Positions 43,118 through 54,877 of a DNA stretch of 64,000 bases are shown here, piece by piece. Position numbers and translations under genes: made by a program. This stretch comes from Bretschneidera sinensis (taxonomy: Eukaryota; Streptophyta; Magnoliopsida; Brassicales; Akaniaceae), in contig CM043702.1 in the NCBI GenBank assembly GCA_023935145.1, forward strand, positions 101,148,588 through 101,212,587, written 5' to 3'. Numbering within the stretch: position 1 is the first letter of the stretch; the number at the start of each line of letters is the position of its first letter. Below the pieces are notes generated by a model that was not told the DNA's origin, ran no database searches, and saw only the letters and a list, made by a program, of their open reading frames with translations.

Positions 43118-43307
43118 TTGGTTAGATTAGGTCTAAATATTTGGTTTTAGACCACTTTGAAACTTCATTGGTAATTTTAAAAAGCTCATTAATAACGTCA
43201 GTATAAATGTGAGACTCAAAAAGCAATGTTACCAGTAAAGTTTTTAAAAACTACCAGTAGAGTTTCGGGTTGGTCTAAAATATTGGTTTTAGACCTAATC
43301 TAACCAA
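43118..43307. mobile_element. MITE-like element, 190 bp
   Basis: The sequence begins TTGGTTAGATTAGGTCTAAA and ends with the inverted copy TTTAGACCTAATCTAACCAA. The arms stay complementary for roughly 50 nt, apart from a displaced block. It has no coding capacity. No clear target duplication was seen, so the superfamily is unassigned. Confidence 0.8.
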
Positions 43308-43460
43308 GAAATCCACATTTTTTACCCCTTATGACTATTTTGATGGATTTTTCCCTTAACTTTAAACTTTGCTTAGTGATGAACGGAGATATAAGATAAA
43401 GATTTGTTTTACAAATCTATTATCTTATTGCATGACATTGTTTGAGAGTTATTTAAAAGT

Positions 43461-43880
43461 TGTAAATAAACGTGGCCTTCATCTATTTTTTGGGTGACAT
43501 GTTCAGAATAATTACCCATTAATTATGTAATTGGGCATGTGGGTGGTGGCTTATTAAAAATAAACTATCTAGTAGTGGTGGAAATTTATAACTCCCGGGA
43601 AATATATCAGGAATTTTACACAGACAATGGTCCCTAGCCTAGCAAACATATGATGTCTGTGATTTCCATCAAATCTCGTCTTCAGAGATTTGCATAGGCT
43701 AAAAGGTTTTGTCAAACACTCAAGTTATTGCATAGGTTAGAAGGCTTTGATTAAGAAAATGCTTGAAGTTTTTATAGCCTCCAATTTCGTTGTAATCGTT
43801 TTTGTTCATCTAGAAATTTATGTAGTAGATTGATTAATTTTTTGGGTTGTAATTAATTATTATTTTATGTCAAAGTTTTA
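43461..43880 (+). repeat. Copia-D 5' LTR
   Basis: The first 280 nt, starting TGTAAATAAACGTGGCC, align well with the 3' LTR (ATGTAATTGGGCAT, TTACACAGACAA, CTAGCCTAGCAAACATA). Beyond about 43740 the copies diverge strongly, so the right end is an estimate from the 422-bp length of the 3' LTR. Confidence 0.75.
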
Positions 43881-45290
43881 CAGCATTCAATATAAAGACC
43901 ATGAAAACTTCAACATTTTGGTTATTATTAAATTGTTTGGTGTGTTATTATATGTTTAATTGCTTAATTTGACTTGATCCATTAACTTCAGCATATTATA
44001 ACATGTTTGTAAATAATTGTGAGATTTTCTTTTATAACTATTCAAACAGTAAATAAATAAATAAATGAAAATTTTGAGAAGCTATTTTTTCCGTAGTTCT
44101 TGTTATGAAAAACTAAGGATTAAAATGCTTAATTAATAGTAAAAAAAAATTATTGTGACCATATTCTTTTCGAAGTTCCTTCTATACGTAATTTTTGGTC
44201 ATTTTTATCGTCATTCACTCTTTTATACAACCAGTAAGAAAACGGACTTTTTGATTGCCAACCTTTTGCAATGCTACGCGACTTTATGTTAGGCGACCTG
44301 TTTCGTTGCTAAGGCTATTTTTATTGAAACTTCATAATTATGAATTTTGTAACTACTTTACTTCTCAATAACTTTTACGTTTCAAATATCATCATTATAA
44401 TCTTAAAATTTAATGTATTTTTTGGGTCAAATTTAGACAACATGTGAATTCATTGAGCCCTGAACATAGCCTCAATTCATCAATTTTTGGTGATTATGCA
44501 CCATACATCTTGAAGTAGCTTCCAGTAAGTTTTCTTTACAAACTGTAATTGTAAACTAATGATATTGAAAAATCACTATTAATGGTTCTTTTCGAAATAA
44601 TTTTTTGCAGCTTTATTTTTCTTTTCTTTAAGAGGCTTAATTTTATTATTATTATAAAATAAATTATGTTTTATATATATAAAAAAAGGGAGGTGACAAA
44701 ATATATGTTCTCATAATTTATTTACGAATTATCATGAATAATTAGGTTTATTATGCATGAATGTCTTGATTAAATTTGTCTTGGATGTGGTTTATGGTTT
44801 CAATAACATGAGCATTTGTTAATTGAATGGTGATGCTATTTTAAAAGAATTGAACATCAACGAGTATCAAAATTAGGCACAACATTTTAAAATATATTGA
44901 TGTGTGATTTTTACATTTTACAATCACATCAAGTTTTATAAAATTTATGTAAAGTAGCATCACAAGTGATATTAAATCATTTGAAATATTTAACTACTTC
45001 ACATAGAGTTAATTATTTTTGAATGACTTAATAAAATAAGATAGTTGATTTGACATTGAGCAAAAAATATTTTTATACCCATAGGTAAAAGTCTTTTATT
45101 TTTTGTGCCTGAATCACTAGTCTTATAATTAAAGAGCAAATCCAATTCATGATGTAACCTCTACCCACAAGACTGATTGAATTTTTGCTAATGATTTCTA
45201 GTTGGGTTGGTTCATATTATAGATAATGCTTCAAAGCAATGATTGTATGGTTCTTGGTTTATTATTATTGCAGTTATAGCTACTTACTTT
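43881..45290 (+). other. Copia-D leader region
   Basis: About 1.4 kb of AT-rich sequence lies between the 5' LTR and gag, long for a copia leader. I see no primer site, gene or inserted element in it, though an old insertion is possible. Confidence 0.5.
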
Positions 45291-46060
45291 ATGACTAGTG
45301 AATCATCACACATTCCCTTGTTGAGTGGTGATAATTTTTCGGATTGGAAAGACAACATTCTCTTAACATTAGAGTATATGGACTTAGACCTGGCACTTCG
45401 TGTGGATGAAACAGTAGTTCCAACGGAATTAAGTACAGTTGAAGAAAAGAATGCATATGAGAGGTGGGAGACGTTAAACCATTTAAGTTTGATGCTTATT
45501 AAGTCTCATATCAGCAAAAGCATAAAAGGGGTTCCATTCCCAACTGTGATAAAGTCAAAGGCTTATTGAAGTCAATTGAAGATCAATTTGTCAAGTATGA
45601 TAAGGCTTTGGCTAACACCTTAATGAGAAGAATCTTAGGTAAAAGACATGACAATTCTAAAGGTGTACGCGAGCACATTATGGAAATGAGGGACATTGCT
45701 GCTCAACTCAAGTCCTTAAAGATTGACATTTCAGTCATTTCTTGTCCATTTTATTTTTGACTCTCTTCCTGTGGAGTATGGACCTTTTAAAATCTCCTAT
45801 AACATACAAAAGGATAAATGGTCAGTTAATGAACTTCTGACTATGTGTGTTCAAGAGGAAGAGAGACTAAAGAATGAGAACCTAGAAAGTGCTCATTTGT
45901 TGGCTTATGGAAATGGACATTACAGGAATGGTAAAATGTTCCCGGAGTGAAAGAAGAAGGAAAAAGACCATTCAAGAAAGATGGTGAAGGAACATGCTTC
46001 TTTTATAAGAAAAAAGGGATATATGAAGAAGGATTGCCTTAAATATAAGAAATAGCTCTA
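45291..46060 (+). pseudogene. Copia-D gag, broken
   Basis: The likely start is ATG at 45291 (MTSESSHIPLLSGDNFSDW). It continues DNILLTLEYMDLDLALRVDE, and after frameshifts LMRRILGKRHDNSKGVREH, then FDSLPVEYGPFKISYN and LTMCVQEEERLKNE. The zinc knuckle near 45990-46035 reads CFFYKKKGYMKKDC, with one Cys and the His both changed to Tyr. The frame at 45243 extends upstream of the family start without support. Confidence 0.85.
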
Positions 46061-47475
46061 GAAGGAAGTTAATCTCTTTTCTTTTGTGTGTTATGAATCT
46101 AATTTTGCTTCTATTCACCATAATACTTGGTGGATTGATATGGGTACTACAATTCACATTGCCAATACCATGCATGGTTTTCTCAACATCACGAAGCCAA
46201 TTTGAAATGAATAAGGCATCTACTTCGGAAATGGAATGCGTTAGCATGTGGAAGCCGTTGAAACCTTTAGATTAATCTTGGAGACTAACTTTGTTTTAGA
46301 TTTTGAAAACACTGTTTATATCCTTTCGTTTTCTAGGAACCTAATTTCTGTTTCAAAACTAGTACCTTTTAGTTATGGTTTTAACTTTGTCGTTCAAACT
46401 TTCAGTTGTCTAAAAGTTCTTCTATTATTGGTTCTAGGACCTTGGTAGATGGTTTGTATAAATTGAATTTGAATTCCACCATTGAAAAACCCCTTTTACC
46501 CTACATTATAATATTAGCACTAAGAGTTATATTATTGATGAAAACTCCTTTATTTTGTGGCATAGGAGATTGTGACATATCTTCATGGAAAGAATTAAAA
46601 GGTTAGTGAATGATGGAGTCTTAAAAACTCTTGATTTCTTTGACTTTGGTACTTGTGTGGATTGCATTAAGGGTAAGCAAACCAACAAGATCAATAAAGG
46701 TGCAAAAAGGATTTTCGAGGTTCTAGAGATCATCATACACACATATATCTATGGGTTATTTACTCCACCTTGTCTAAATAGTTAGAGATATTTTATCTCA
46801 TTTATTGATGACCATATAAGAAATATGTATCTATCTATTATTCCATAAAGATGAGGCCCTTGAGGCTTTCAAAACCTTTAAGACAAAGGTAGAGAAACAT
46901 TTAGGAAAACATATCAAAATTGTAAGGTCAGACAAAGGTGGAGAATATTATGGAAGGTACACAGAAATGAGGCAAAGACTAGGTCCCTTTGTAGAGTTTC
47001 TTAAGGAAGAAGGCATTGTAGCTCAATACAAAATGCCAGGTGAACCTTATCAAAATGGGGTTACTGAAAGAAGAAATCGAACTCTAATGGATATAGTGAG
47101 AAGTATAATGAGCAACTCAAATTTTCTCATGTTTTTGTGGAATGAAGCCCTAAAAAATGAAGTGTATATCTTAAACGGGTTTCCATCTAAAGTTGTTGCT
47201 AAAACTCCTTTCGAGTTGTGGAAAGGGTGGATACCAAGTTTAAGACAAATACACATATGGGGATGTCAAGTTGAAGTTAGGGTTTACAATCCACAATTGA
47301 AGAAGTTAGATTCAAGAACTGTCAGTGGATATTTCATTGGCTATGTAGAAAAGTCCAAGGGATATGGATTTTATTGTCCCTCACATACACTAAGAATTGT
47401 TTAGGCTAGAAACACTAAGTTCATTAAGGATGTTAATATTAGTGTGAGTGGGACTTCTTAAAGAATTTAATTTGA
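46061..47475 (+). pseudogene. Copia-D protease and integrase, broken
   Basis: The protease reads WWIDMGTTIHIANTM (D-S-G changed to D-M-G), followed in fragments by YILSFSRNLISVSKL. The integrase zinc region is near 46545-46700 (CVDCIKGKQTNK). The core gives KIVRSDKGGEYYGRYTEM, MPGEPYQNGVTERRNRTLM (catalytic Glu intact) and FLWNEALKNEVYILNGFPSK. The end has KLDSRTVSGYFIGYVEKSKG. Stops and frameshifts occur before 46900 and at 47402. Confidence 0.88.
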
Positions 47476-49093
47476 GGAAGTGCAAGATTCAGTGGTAGTG
47501 CTTGCACATACTGATCAATTGATTTTTTTTCAAGTGAATGATTCAAGAGCCATTGAAGAACAATCAATTCAGGAAGAACTACTTCATCAGGAACAAGTTA
47601 ACATAGAGCCTGCAGCTCAAAATCCACCAAATATGGAAGAAGATATAGAATTGAAAAGATCCTCAAGAACAGGAAGGCCAACAATTTCTAGCGATTATGT
47701 TGTGTACCTACAAGAATCTTACTTTGATGTTGGATTAAAGAATGACCCTAGCTAATTTTCACAAGCCATGAATGGAGAAAATTCTAATCTATGGTATGAT
47801 GCTACGAAAGATAAGATGGAATCAATAGTTAAAAATCAAGTCTAGGGCCTTATTAAGTTACCCGAAAGAGTCAAGGCTGTTGGTTGTAAATGGGTCTATA
47901 AAACTAAAAAATACTTTTTTGCTAACATTGAGCGATATAAGGCCAGGCTTATAGCCAAAGGCTTTACTCAAAGGGAAGGCATTGACTACCATGATACATT
48001 CTCTTGTTTCAACGATGGACTCATTTCGAATCATTATGGATTTAGTAGCTCATTTTGACATGGACCTACGTCAAATGGATGTGAAAACAACATTCTTGAA
48101 TTGAGATCTTGAGAAAGAAGTATATATGACTTAGCCTAAGGGATTTAGTTCCAAAGAAAACAATTATCTGGTTTACAAGTTAAGGAAATCAATATATGGG
48201 TTAAAATAAGCCTCACGTCAATAGTATTTCAAATTTCGTAATATAGTTACTTCATTTGGTTTTGCGGAGAACATTGTGGATAATTTTATATACCTTAAGG
48301 TTAGTGGGAGCAAATATATATTTTTGGTCCTATATGTTGATGATATTTTACTTGCAACTAACGATTAAGCTTTGTTGCACGAGATAAAGTATTTTCCCTC
48401 TGAAAACTTGGACATGAAGGATATGGGTGAAGCTTTTTATGTCATTGGCATAGAGATTCATGGAGATAGATCTCAAAAGACATTAGGATTGTCTCAAAAT
48501 ACCTACATTGAAAAGGTTTTAGAGAGATTCAAAATGAAGGATTATTCACCTTATATAGCACCTATCTTGAAAGGTGACAAATTTAGTTTAAGTCAATGTC
48601 CAATAAATGCTTTGAAAAATGAGCAAATGCAAATTATTCCCTATAGATTAGCAATCGGTAGTCTAATGTATGCACAAGTGTGCACTAGACTTGACATAAG
48701 TTTTCCTATGGGAATGCTTGGTAGATACCAAAACAATCCAGGAATGGAATATTGGAAGGCAGCTAAGAAAGTCATGCGATACTTGCAAGGAACCAAGAAC
48801 TACAGGCTCACATATAAGCATGTTGATCACCTGGATGTGGTTAGAGACTCAAATTTAGATTTTGCTAGTTGTCCAAACTCTAAGAAGTCGACCTTAGGGT
48901 ATGTGTTTTTACTTACTAGAGGTTCCATATCTTAGAGAAGTGCAAAACAATCGATAGTCGCTTCATCCATGATGGAGGAAGAATTTACTACATACTTTGA
49001 CGCTACATCATGAGCAATATGGTTAAGTAACTTCATTATAGGGCTTATAGTGGTGGATTCCATAGCTAAACCATTGAAATTGTGTTGTGATGA
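47476..49093 (+). pseudogene. Copia-D reverse transcriptase and RNase H N-part, broken
   Basis: A connector rich in Glu and Gln (47480-47750) ends in RSSRTGRPTISSDYVVYL. The RT reads [20 protein letters not shown] and [19 protein letters not shown], then is frameshifted over 48000-48300. It resumes with LYVDDILLATND (YVDD intact, 48330), YFPSENLDMKDMGEAFYVIG and YRLAIGSLMYAQVCTRLD. RNase H gives SNLDFASCPNSKKSTLGYVF. It stops within LKLCCDD at 49093, where the solo LTR enters. Confidence 0.88.
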
Positions 49094-51834
49094 TGTAGAG
49101 ACCAATATTTTAAATTGGAATTGGAATATTTTAATTTCAGAATTTTCGTTTTGACATGTGAAAGTGTGTATCTGTTCAATTTTGAGTAATAAATAAATTA
49201 TACTTGGTTGTGTTGAGCTTGGGGACAAGTAAATAAAGAAAAGTTGGTATTAAAAAACTTGTGTTTGAGGAAACTTTTGGAATTTGAAGAAATGTTTGGG
49301 TAAATGATGAGAGAATTACAAAGTGGAAGGATAGCTTTATTAATTTAGAAAGCTTTATGGTGAAAATAGAAAGAGCTGTAAATTTAAGGGCAGTTTTACA
49401 AGTTTTAAAGAATTAGTCTATAAATAGGGGGAGAGAAACCATAACACAATGCTGGAATTCTCTAGATGCTGAGAGATAGAAGAGAAAAAGAGAGAAAAAG
49501 GGGAGAAGAGAAGAGAAGAGAAGAAGAGAAGAAGAGAGAAAGAGAGAATGGAAAAGAGAAAGAAGGAGATTTTCTTGTCAAAACTTAAGGTAAAAGTTTG
49601 TTCTACTTCCTCTTAATTGTTCTGGTATGTTTACATTTTTAAGATTTTGTGTTGGGGTTTTGAAATCCATTTATTCTTGAGAAATTTCTTTGAAAATGGG
49701 TTTTATATAAAAATTTAAGGAAATTGGGAGTTTGAGTTTAAATCTTTCCTTGGGTAGTGTAAAAGTTTAATCAAAAACCTTATGAGACTTGTGTTTTAAG
49801 AGTTTCATGAAGAATCAAAGGAGTTTTGAGGAAGAAAAACAAGGATTTTTGTGGGTTTTGGTTTTGAAACCTAGTAGATAGCCGACTGTGTCGAACGGGC
49901 AGTTCACTGTCATTTGGGAAGAAAGTTCATGGTGTGAGGATAGTCGACTGTCCATTTGCATAGTTGACTATCCATGCTGCCTAGAACTCTCTGCACCTCG
50001 GACAGTCGACTGCCCATTTAGACAGTCAATTGTGGGACTCTGTTTTCACACAAAAACAGTAATTCTTCATAATTTTTTAACCCTAAACATTTTCAAAGCA
50101 ATTTAATGAGATTTTTTAGATAAAAACATGAAACTTATAGTGTTAAAGAGACTACATCTGTTCATCTAAACTTTAAAAGTAAAGTTTATGAAAAGTATTT
50201 AGACAAAAATGAAGTTTTGTTGAAAATTTGAAAGTTTAGTTCTTTTCCTCTATGCAATAGATGTCTTGGTTGATTTTATATTTATATATGTGTGTTCATT
50301 TGGAAATTTGTTAATTTTTATATTCGTTAAGTGTAGTGGAGGATCGTGTTAGAGACAAGAAGGTATCTCAAGACTAGGAGCCGATTCGAGAGGTGAGTAC
50401 ACTTTACTTTTAGTAAGTGTGTTAAATTGTATAATAGAAATAAAAGTATGAAAATATGATAAGATTGTGAAATCATAAAGAATAGAGTTATAAGAATGGT
50501 ATACATATGATAAGCAATATGGATATACGAAACTTTAGTATGGAAATAACTTGACGTAGTTTGTGTTTGAAACTTTATGATGCGTTTGGTTGCAATGAAA
50601 GTGATTGAATTGATTGTTATGAGATTGTGATGCTATGATTGCGATGAACGTGATTTGTTGAATTAGTATGAAAATATGACGTCCATGATTTATGAATGCT
50701 TGTTTGCATGTTCATTGCTTGGTGAATGCATTGTCATACTATACATATATGGTTAACATATTATAAGAGAATATCCATGTTGTTGACGACCTAGCCCAGT
50801 AAAGGGTAGGAAAGAATTAAAATGATGAAAGGACGTCACCTAGTAAGGGGTAGGGGAGGATCTGACTTGTATTGTGATGATTGACATACAAATACATAGG
50901 GAGACGTCCCCGTTGTTAGATGATTTGTCCAATGACGGGGTGTTATAATGATATGAAATTATACACATGATTATACATCTAATTACTTTTCCATTAATGC
51001 GTTGTAATGATTAGCTCATGAGAGGGATATGTAATAGTTGGCCTGTGAGAGGCATACTTTATGATTGGCCTATGAGAGGCATACTTTATAATTAGACCAT
51101 GAGAGACATGATTTATGATTGGCCCATGAGAGGCATGTGATGTGTTGGGCCTGGGGAAGGGCATGAATGATGATTGTGATGATGGAATAGTATTAAATTG
51201 GAAGTTTCTTTATTCTTATTGACTTTATAATTGAGTGCAGTGTTGTAAGCTTTGTATGCTTGAATGGCTTGTAAGGATCTTGATAAATCCTTCCTTGCTG
51301 TTTTTTCTTATTAAGAAATAGAGATAGATGATTGAAGGAAACTCAAAAAAAATCTAAATTTTAGTATTTTTTAAATTTGATAAATTATATGCTACAGTTA
51401 TAATTAAAATGAAAATTTATCCTTTAATACGATTACCTTTAGTAATATGTTTTTCACTGGGCTTTTTAGCTCACTCCTGTATTTACGAATATTTCAGGTA
51501 GTACTGGAAGTTCTATGGTCAAGTTGAAAAGAGTCCTTCATAAGACTTTCGTCTACGACATCCTTATCTTATGGGTTTTTTGTTAGGATTCCATTAAAGA
51601 ATTTTGTTGTGGGGAGTTTTCCCTTTATTTATGAATTCAAAGTTTTAAAATTTGACTCCCATGTGTTGTAAAGGTCGTTTGTTTATTTAAATTGTGATTG
51701 TTTAACTTCTGACTAGTTAAATAAGAGGTTGTTTGTCTTGTAAATTTTTATGTTTGCATATAGGTCAATGTGATTAAAATTGAAAGGTGATGATACCTCC
51801 TCAGGTAGGGCCCACTCGGGGATGGGTCATTACA
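49094..51834 (+). repeat. Solo Del/Tekay-like LTR nested in Copia-D RNase H
   Basis: The 2741-bp sequence starts TGTAGAGACC and ends GGGTCATTACA, flanked by GATGA (49089-49093) and GATAA (51835-51839), a duplication with one change. A TATA box is at 49417-49428 and a pure purine tract at 49480-49570. Palindromes of the ACAGTCGACTGTC type lie at 49878-50040. GACCTAGCCCAGTAAAGGG and GGCCTATGAGAGGCATA repeats (50780-51150) are typical of Del/Tekay LTRs. No gag, pol or primer site is present. Confidence 0.85.
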
Positions 51835-52060
51835 GATAATTTGGCTACAGTGTTCTTTTCTAAGAATAAAAAAAGTGGAAGTTGAAAGAAGCACATTGAC
51901 ATTAAGTACTTGGTTATCAGAAATAATGTGAAAAACCAAGTGGTAACGATCGACCATATAAGTACAGAGTTAATGGTTGCAGATCTCATGACAAAAAGGT
52001 TGTCATCAAAAGTGTATAAGGATCATGTGGATCAAATGAGACTTATTAGCTCATTTTAGT
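51835..52060 (+). pseudogene. Copia-D RNase H C-part
   Basis: The frame resumes after the solo LTR with NLATVFFSKNKKSGS, HIDIKYLVIRNNVKN and ISTELMVADLMTKRLSSK, then ends at DHVDQMRLISSF and a stop. These are the standard C-terminal motifs of copia RNase H. Confidence 0.88.
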
Positions 52061-52423
52061 TTCATTATTATCAAACAACATTTGTTTTATAGTCAATTCA
52101 GACATGATGCTTATATTTGGTGCACATAAAGTGTTTGTCATGTTTTACTAATCCATTGAATGGATTGGACCCTAAATGACTTATAATAAGTAATTAATAA
52201 AGAATCAATATTAATAAAGAATCAATGCCATAAAAGGTTCTCATTTCGAGAGAATCATACATTGTAATACATGGAAGGAAATGTTTGCTAAAAGAGCATA
52301 ACCGTCATGATTCGCATATTGATAATTTCTTCTTTAGAATACAATGTCCATAATTGTGACATGGATAGTTTCAGTCTATGGCAATAGTTTATGTAAATGT
52401 TATCCAAAATTAAGTTATATCAT

Positions 52424-52441
52424 GTGGGACAAGTGGGAGAA
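52424..52441 (+). other. Copia-D polypurine tract
   Basis: GTGGGACAAGTGGGAGAA lies immediately before TGTAAATAAG of the 3' LTR. Confidence 0.85.
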
Positions 52442-52863
52442 TGTAAATAAGTGTGACCCACATCTATTTTTTGGGAGACATATTCAGAATAACTACCCAC
52501 TAATTATGTAATTGGGCATATGGGTTATGGGTGGTTTATTAAAAATAAACTACCTAGTAGTTGTGGGAAGTTATAACTCCCTTGATGGAAGGGAGATATA
52601 TCAGGAATTTTACACAGACAAGGGTCCTTAGCCTAGCAAACATACGATGTCTAATCTCATCTTCAAATATTTGCATAGGCTAGAAGGCTTTTTCAAACAC
52701 TTAAATTACTTCACAAAATCGAGTGAGTTACCTGACATGGAATTGTGGTGCTGTCGTAGATAGCAAAACAAGTGAATTTGGATAGAGAAAAATGTAGCTT
52801 GATCAATCATGGTTGGAGGTTAGTGGTTAATTTATTTTTATTTCTTCCACAATAAGGCTAACA
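52442..52863 (+). repeat. Copia-D 3' LTR
   Basis: TGTAAATAAGTG to GGCTAACA, 422 bp, pairs with 43461 onward. It is followed by AAAGT. Confidence 0.85.
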
Positions 52864-52868
52864 AAAGT

Positions 52869-53340
52869 AACTCAAGTTAATAAAACTTAAAAGTGTGAGG
52901 GTATTTTTTGTGTTTAAACAAAAAACTCACACTTATCTTTTTTTAAGTTTTGTAGAGATGGAATAAGATAGGTGAAATAAAGTGGAATACTAAGGTTAAT
53001 TAAAAAATTTGGCAATTTGCTTTATATATATATTTTGTGATAAAACACTTATTTTTGTGGTAAAAACAAAAAAAAAACATTGATAATAAAAAAGTTATCA
53101 TAAAAACATACGTTTTACCGTGAAATATATAAATAAAAAATTGACTTAATTTTCACTAAGACATCATAGTAATCAACGAAAAATAAATATGAGTACGTGT
53201 AGTGGCAACCATCTTGGTTAAAAGATTAGCAACTTCATTCGCTTCTCTGTAACAAAAGCAGTCTCACAAGACGGAATTCAATCAAGGTCATCAGATAATA
53301 CATGAGGATTGCTTGAGGAAGCACCACCAGTGCTACTTCA
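52869..53340 (-). pseudogene. Intergenic DNA with a possible RNase H-like (RVT_3) relic
   Basis: Most of it is AT-rich. The minus strand at about 53200-53275 encodes DCFCYREANEVANLLTKMVA, similar to the H-x-x-REAN-x-VAD-x-LA signature at the C-terminus of LINE-type RNase H-like domains. Only this short end is readable. Confidence 0.4.
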
Positions 53341-54644
53341 TGATAAGTTCTTAAATATTCATATTTAATTCCCTTAATTTACATTTTTTATGTTCCTAGT
53401 TGTGTTTTTTTGTGCTATTTTATTTCTTTTCTGTGTTTTCGGTGTTTTCCTAGGTTATTAAAGAAAATGGAGCATTATTTGGATTAGAGAACAAAACTGG
53501 AAGAACTGGAAGCTGCTTAGCGTGATTGAGCATAGAAGTTTGTGATCGAGCGCAACAGTGCTCAAGCACCCAAGCCAAGGATTGAGTGCACCAGCACTCG
53601 TGCGTATAAGAAGAAGGCTCAAGTGCAGCTGCGCTCGAGCGCACTAGTATGTGATCGAGCGCACACGTGCAGTAAAATGACAGAACCTATTTTGGAAAGT
53701 AGGGGTAGGGTTTTGTTTTACGAGTTAGGGTTTCCAGATGTCCCTAAACTTTATAAATAGGCCTGTAAACACAGAAATAGGGGACCTTGGGAGAGAGAGA
53801 GATTTTGGAGATGAATTGACAACTCGTCTAGGAAGTATTTCTAGGTTTTTTTCTTTCCTTTATTTTATTTTATGAAGATGTTTAACATCAAACTCATGTA
53901 TAACTAATTTACTAGTAGGGCTCAATTAAAGCCCTGATTATGTTTTTCCATATATGAATATTGTTACCTTTGCAATAGCTGTGTTATATAATGCTTAACT
54001 TGATTAATGCTTGTTTTATTGAATTCCTCATATGTGTTTGCTTGATCAACATATGCATGTGGCATGGGCTACTTAATTAGATCAATTTGGATGACCGAGT
54101 CCTGGGTTTAACAATAGTAACAAAAGAAATCCACGCCGGATTCTTAGGTTAATTTACATGGGAAACCGAGAGTATATAACATGCCCTAGGTCTCGTGTGT
54201 TTGTCGATTTCCATAGATATTAGGCTCACTTAAAGAGAAACTTAGTATACACCATGCTAAATCCTTTAAGAAAGAAAAGAGTTAGAGTATACACCATGCC
54301 TAACTCGTTGCTTAGAGAAATCACTAGCTTCAGGAGTAAACACCATGCCCATAGGTTGACAACATTAGGTATTCATAATGTGACTAAAGCATTGGCACAC
54401 TGTTTTATTGGGAAAATATGATCAGTGGTGGATATCAAGGCTCTACGCTTTTATCATTATCAATTCAAACTCAATTATTATTTCTATCGTGTTATATTGC
54501 GAAACTAACTCTAAAGCAAAATTTACCAATCCCTGTGGAGATGATCTCGCATTTGCACACTATACTACTATATTGACCTTGTTCACTTGCAAGTAAAACC
54601 GTTCAATTATTTACTTATTAATTTAGGTAGATTTTTGCACAACA
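53341..54644 (+). repeat. Gyp-2 5' LTR
   Basis: It runs from TGATAAGTTCTTAAATATTC to TTTTTGCACAACA. A TATA box TTTATAAATAG is at 53750-53760. Upstream, 53520-53672 holds repeated GATCGAGCGCAC-type units. It pairs with 63266-64000, which has a shorter array. Confidence 0.92.
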
Positions 54645-54650
54645 AGTTTT

Positions 54651-54668
54651 TGGCGCCGTTGTTGGGGG
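54651..54668 (+). other. Gyp-2 primer binding site, tRNA-Asp type
   Basis: TGGCGCCGTTGTTGGGGG lies 6 nt after the LTR. The first 11 nt match the site complementary to tRNA-Asp used by Athila/Tat-like elements. Confidence 0.88.
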
Positions 54669-54877
54669 GTGCGTTAAATTCTGTTTCGAATTATTTTTCG
54701 TTCAGTTTTATTTTTCTGTTCAGTTTTATTTTGTTTCATCAAATATCTAACTTATTTCTTCTTTTTTTTTTTTTTTTTTGTTTCAGGTTTGGGGCAGACT
54801 AATTTTCGGCATTGCGATTGAACGCAAAAGGTCCAGAAACTATCGAAACAGCAGTACTGAAGAGTTTCAGCTAATTC
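54669..54877 (+). other. Gyp-2 leader
   Basis: T-rich, with a run of about 24 T at 54756-54780. No coding frame was seen. Confidence 0.6.

Larger units (their letters stand above)
43461..52863 (+). mobile_element. Copia-D: copia element split by a solo LTR
   Basis: A plus-strand element has its 5' LTR from 43461 and 3' LTR 52442-52863, with gag, protease, integrase, RT and RNase H between. AAAGT precedes the 5' LTR (43456-43460) and follows the ACA end of the 3' LTR (52864-52868), a plausible 5-bp target duplication. A 2741-bp solo LTR splits the RNase H. Stops and frameshifts are frequent. No tRNA-Met primer site was recognised after the 5' LTR. Confidence 0.85.

Noticed and set aside
49888..50106. 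Short open frame over the palindromes in the solo LTR
   Set aside because: Created by the repeated GTCGAC palindromes inside a non-coding LTR.
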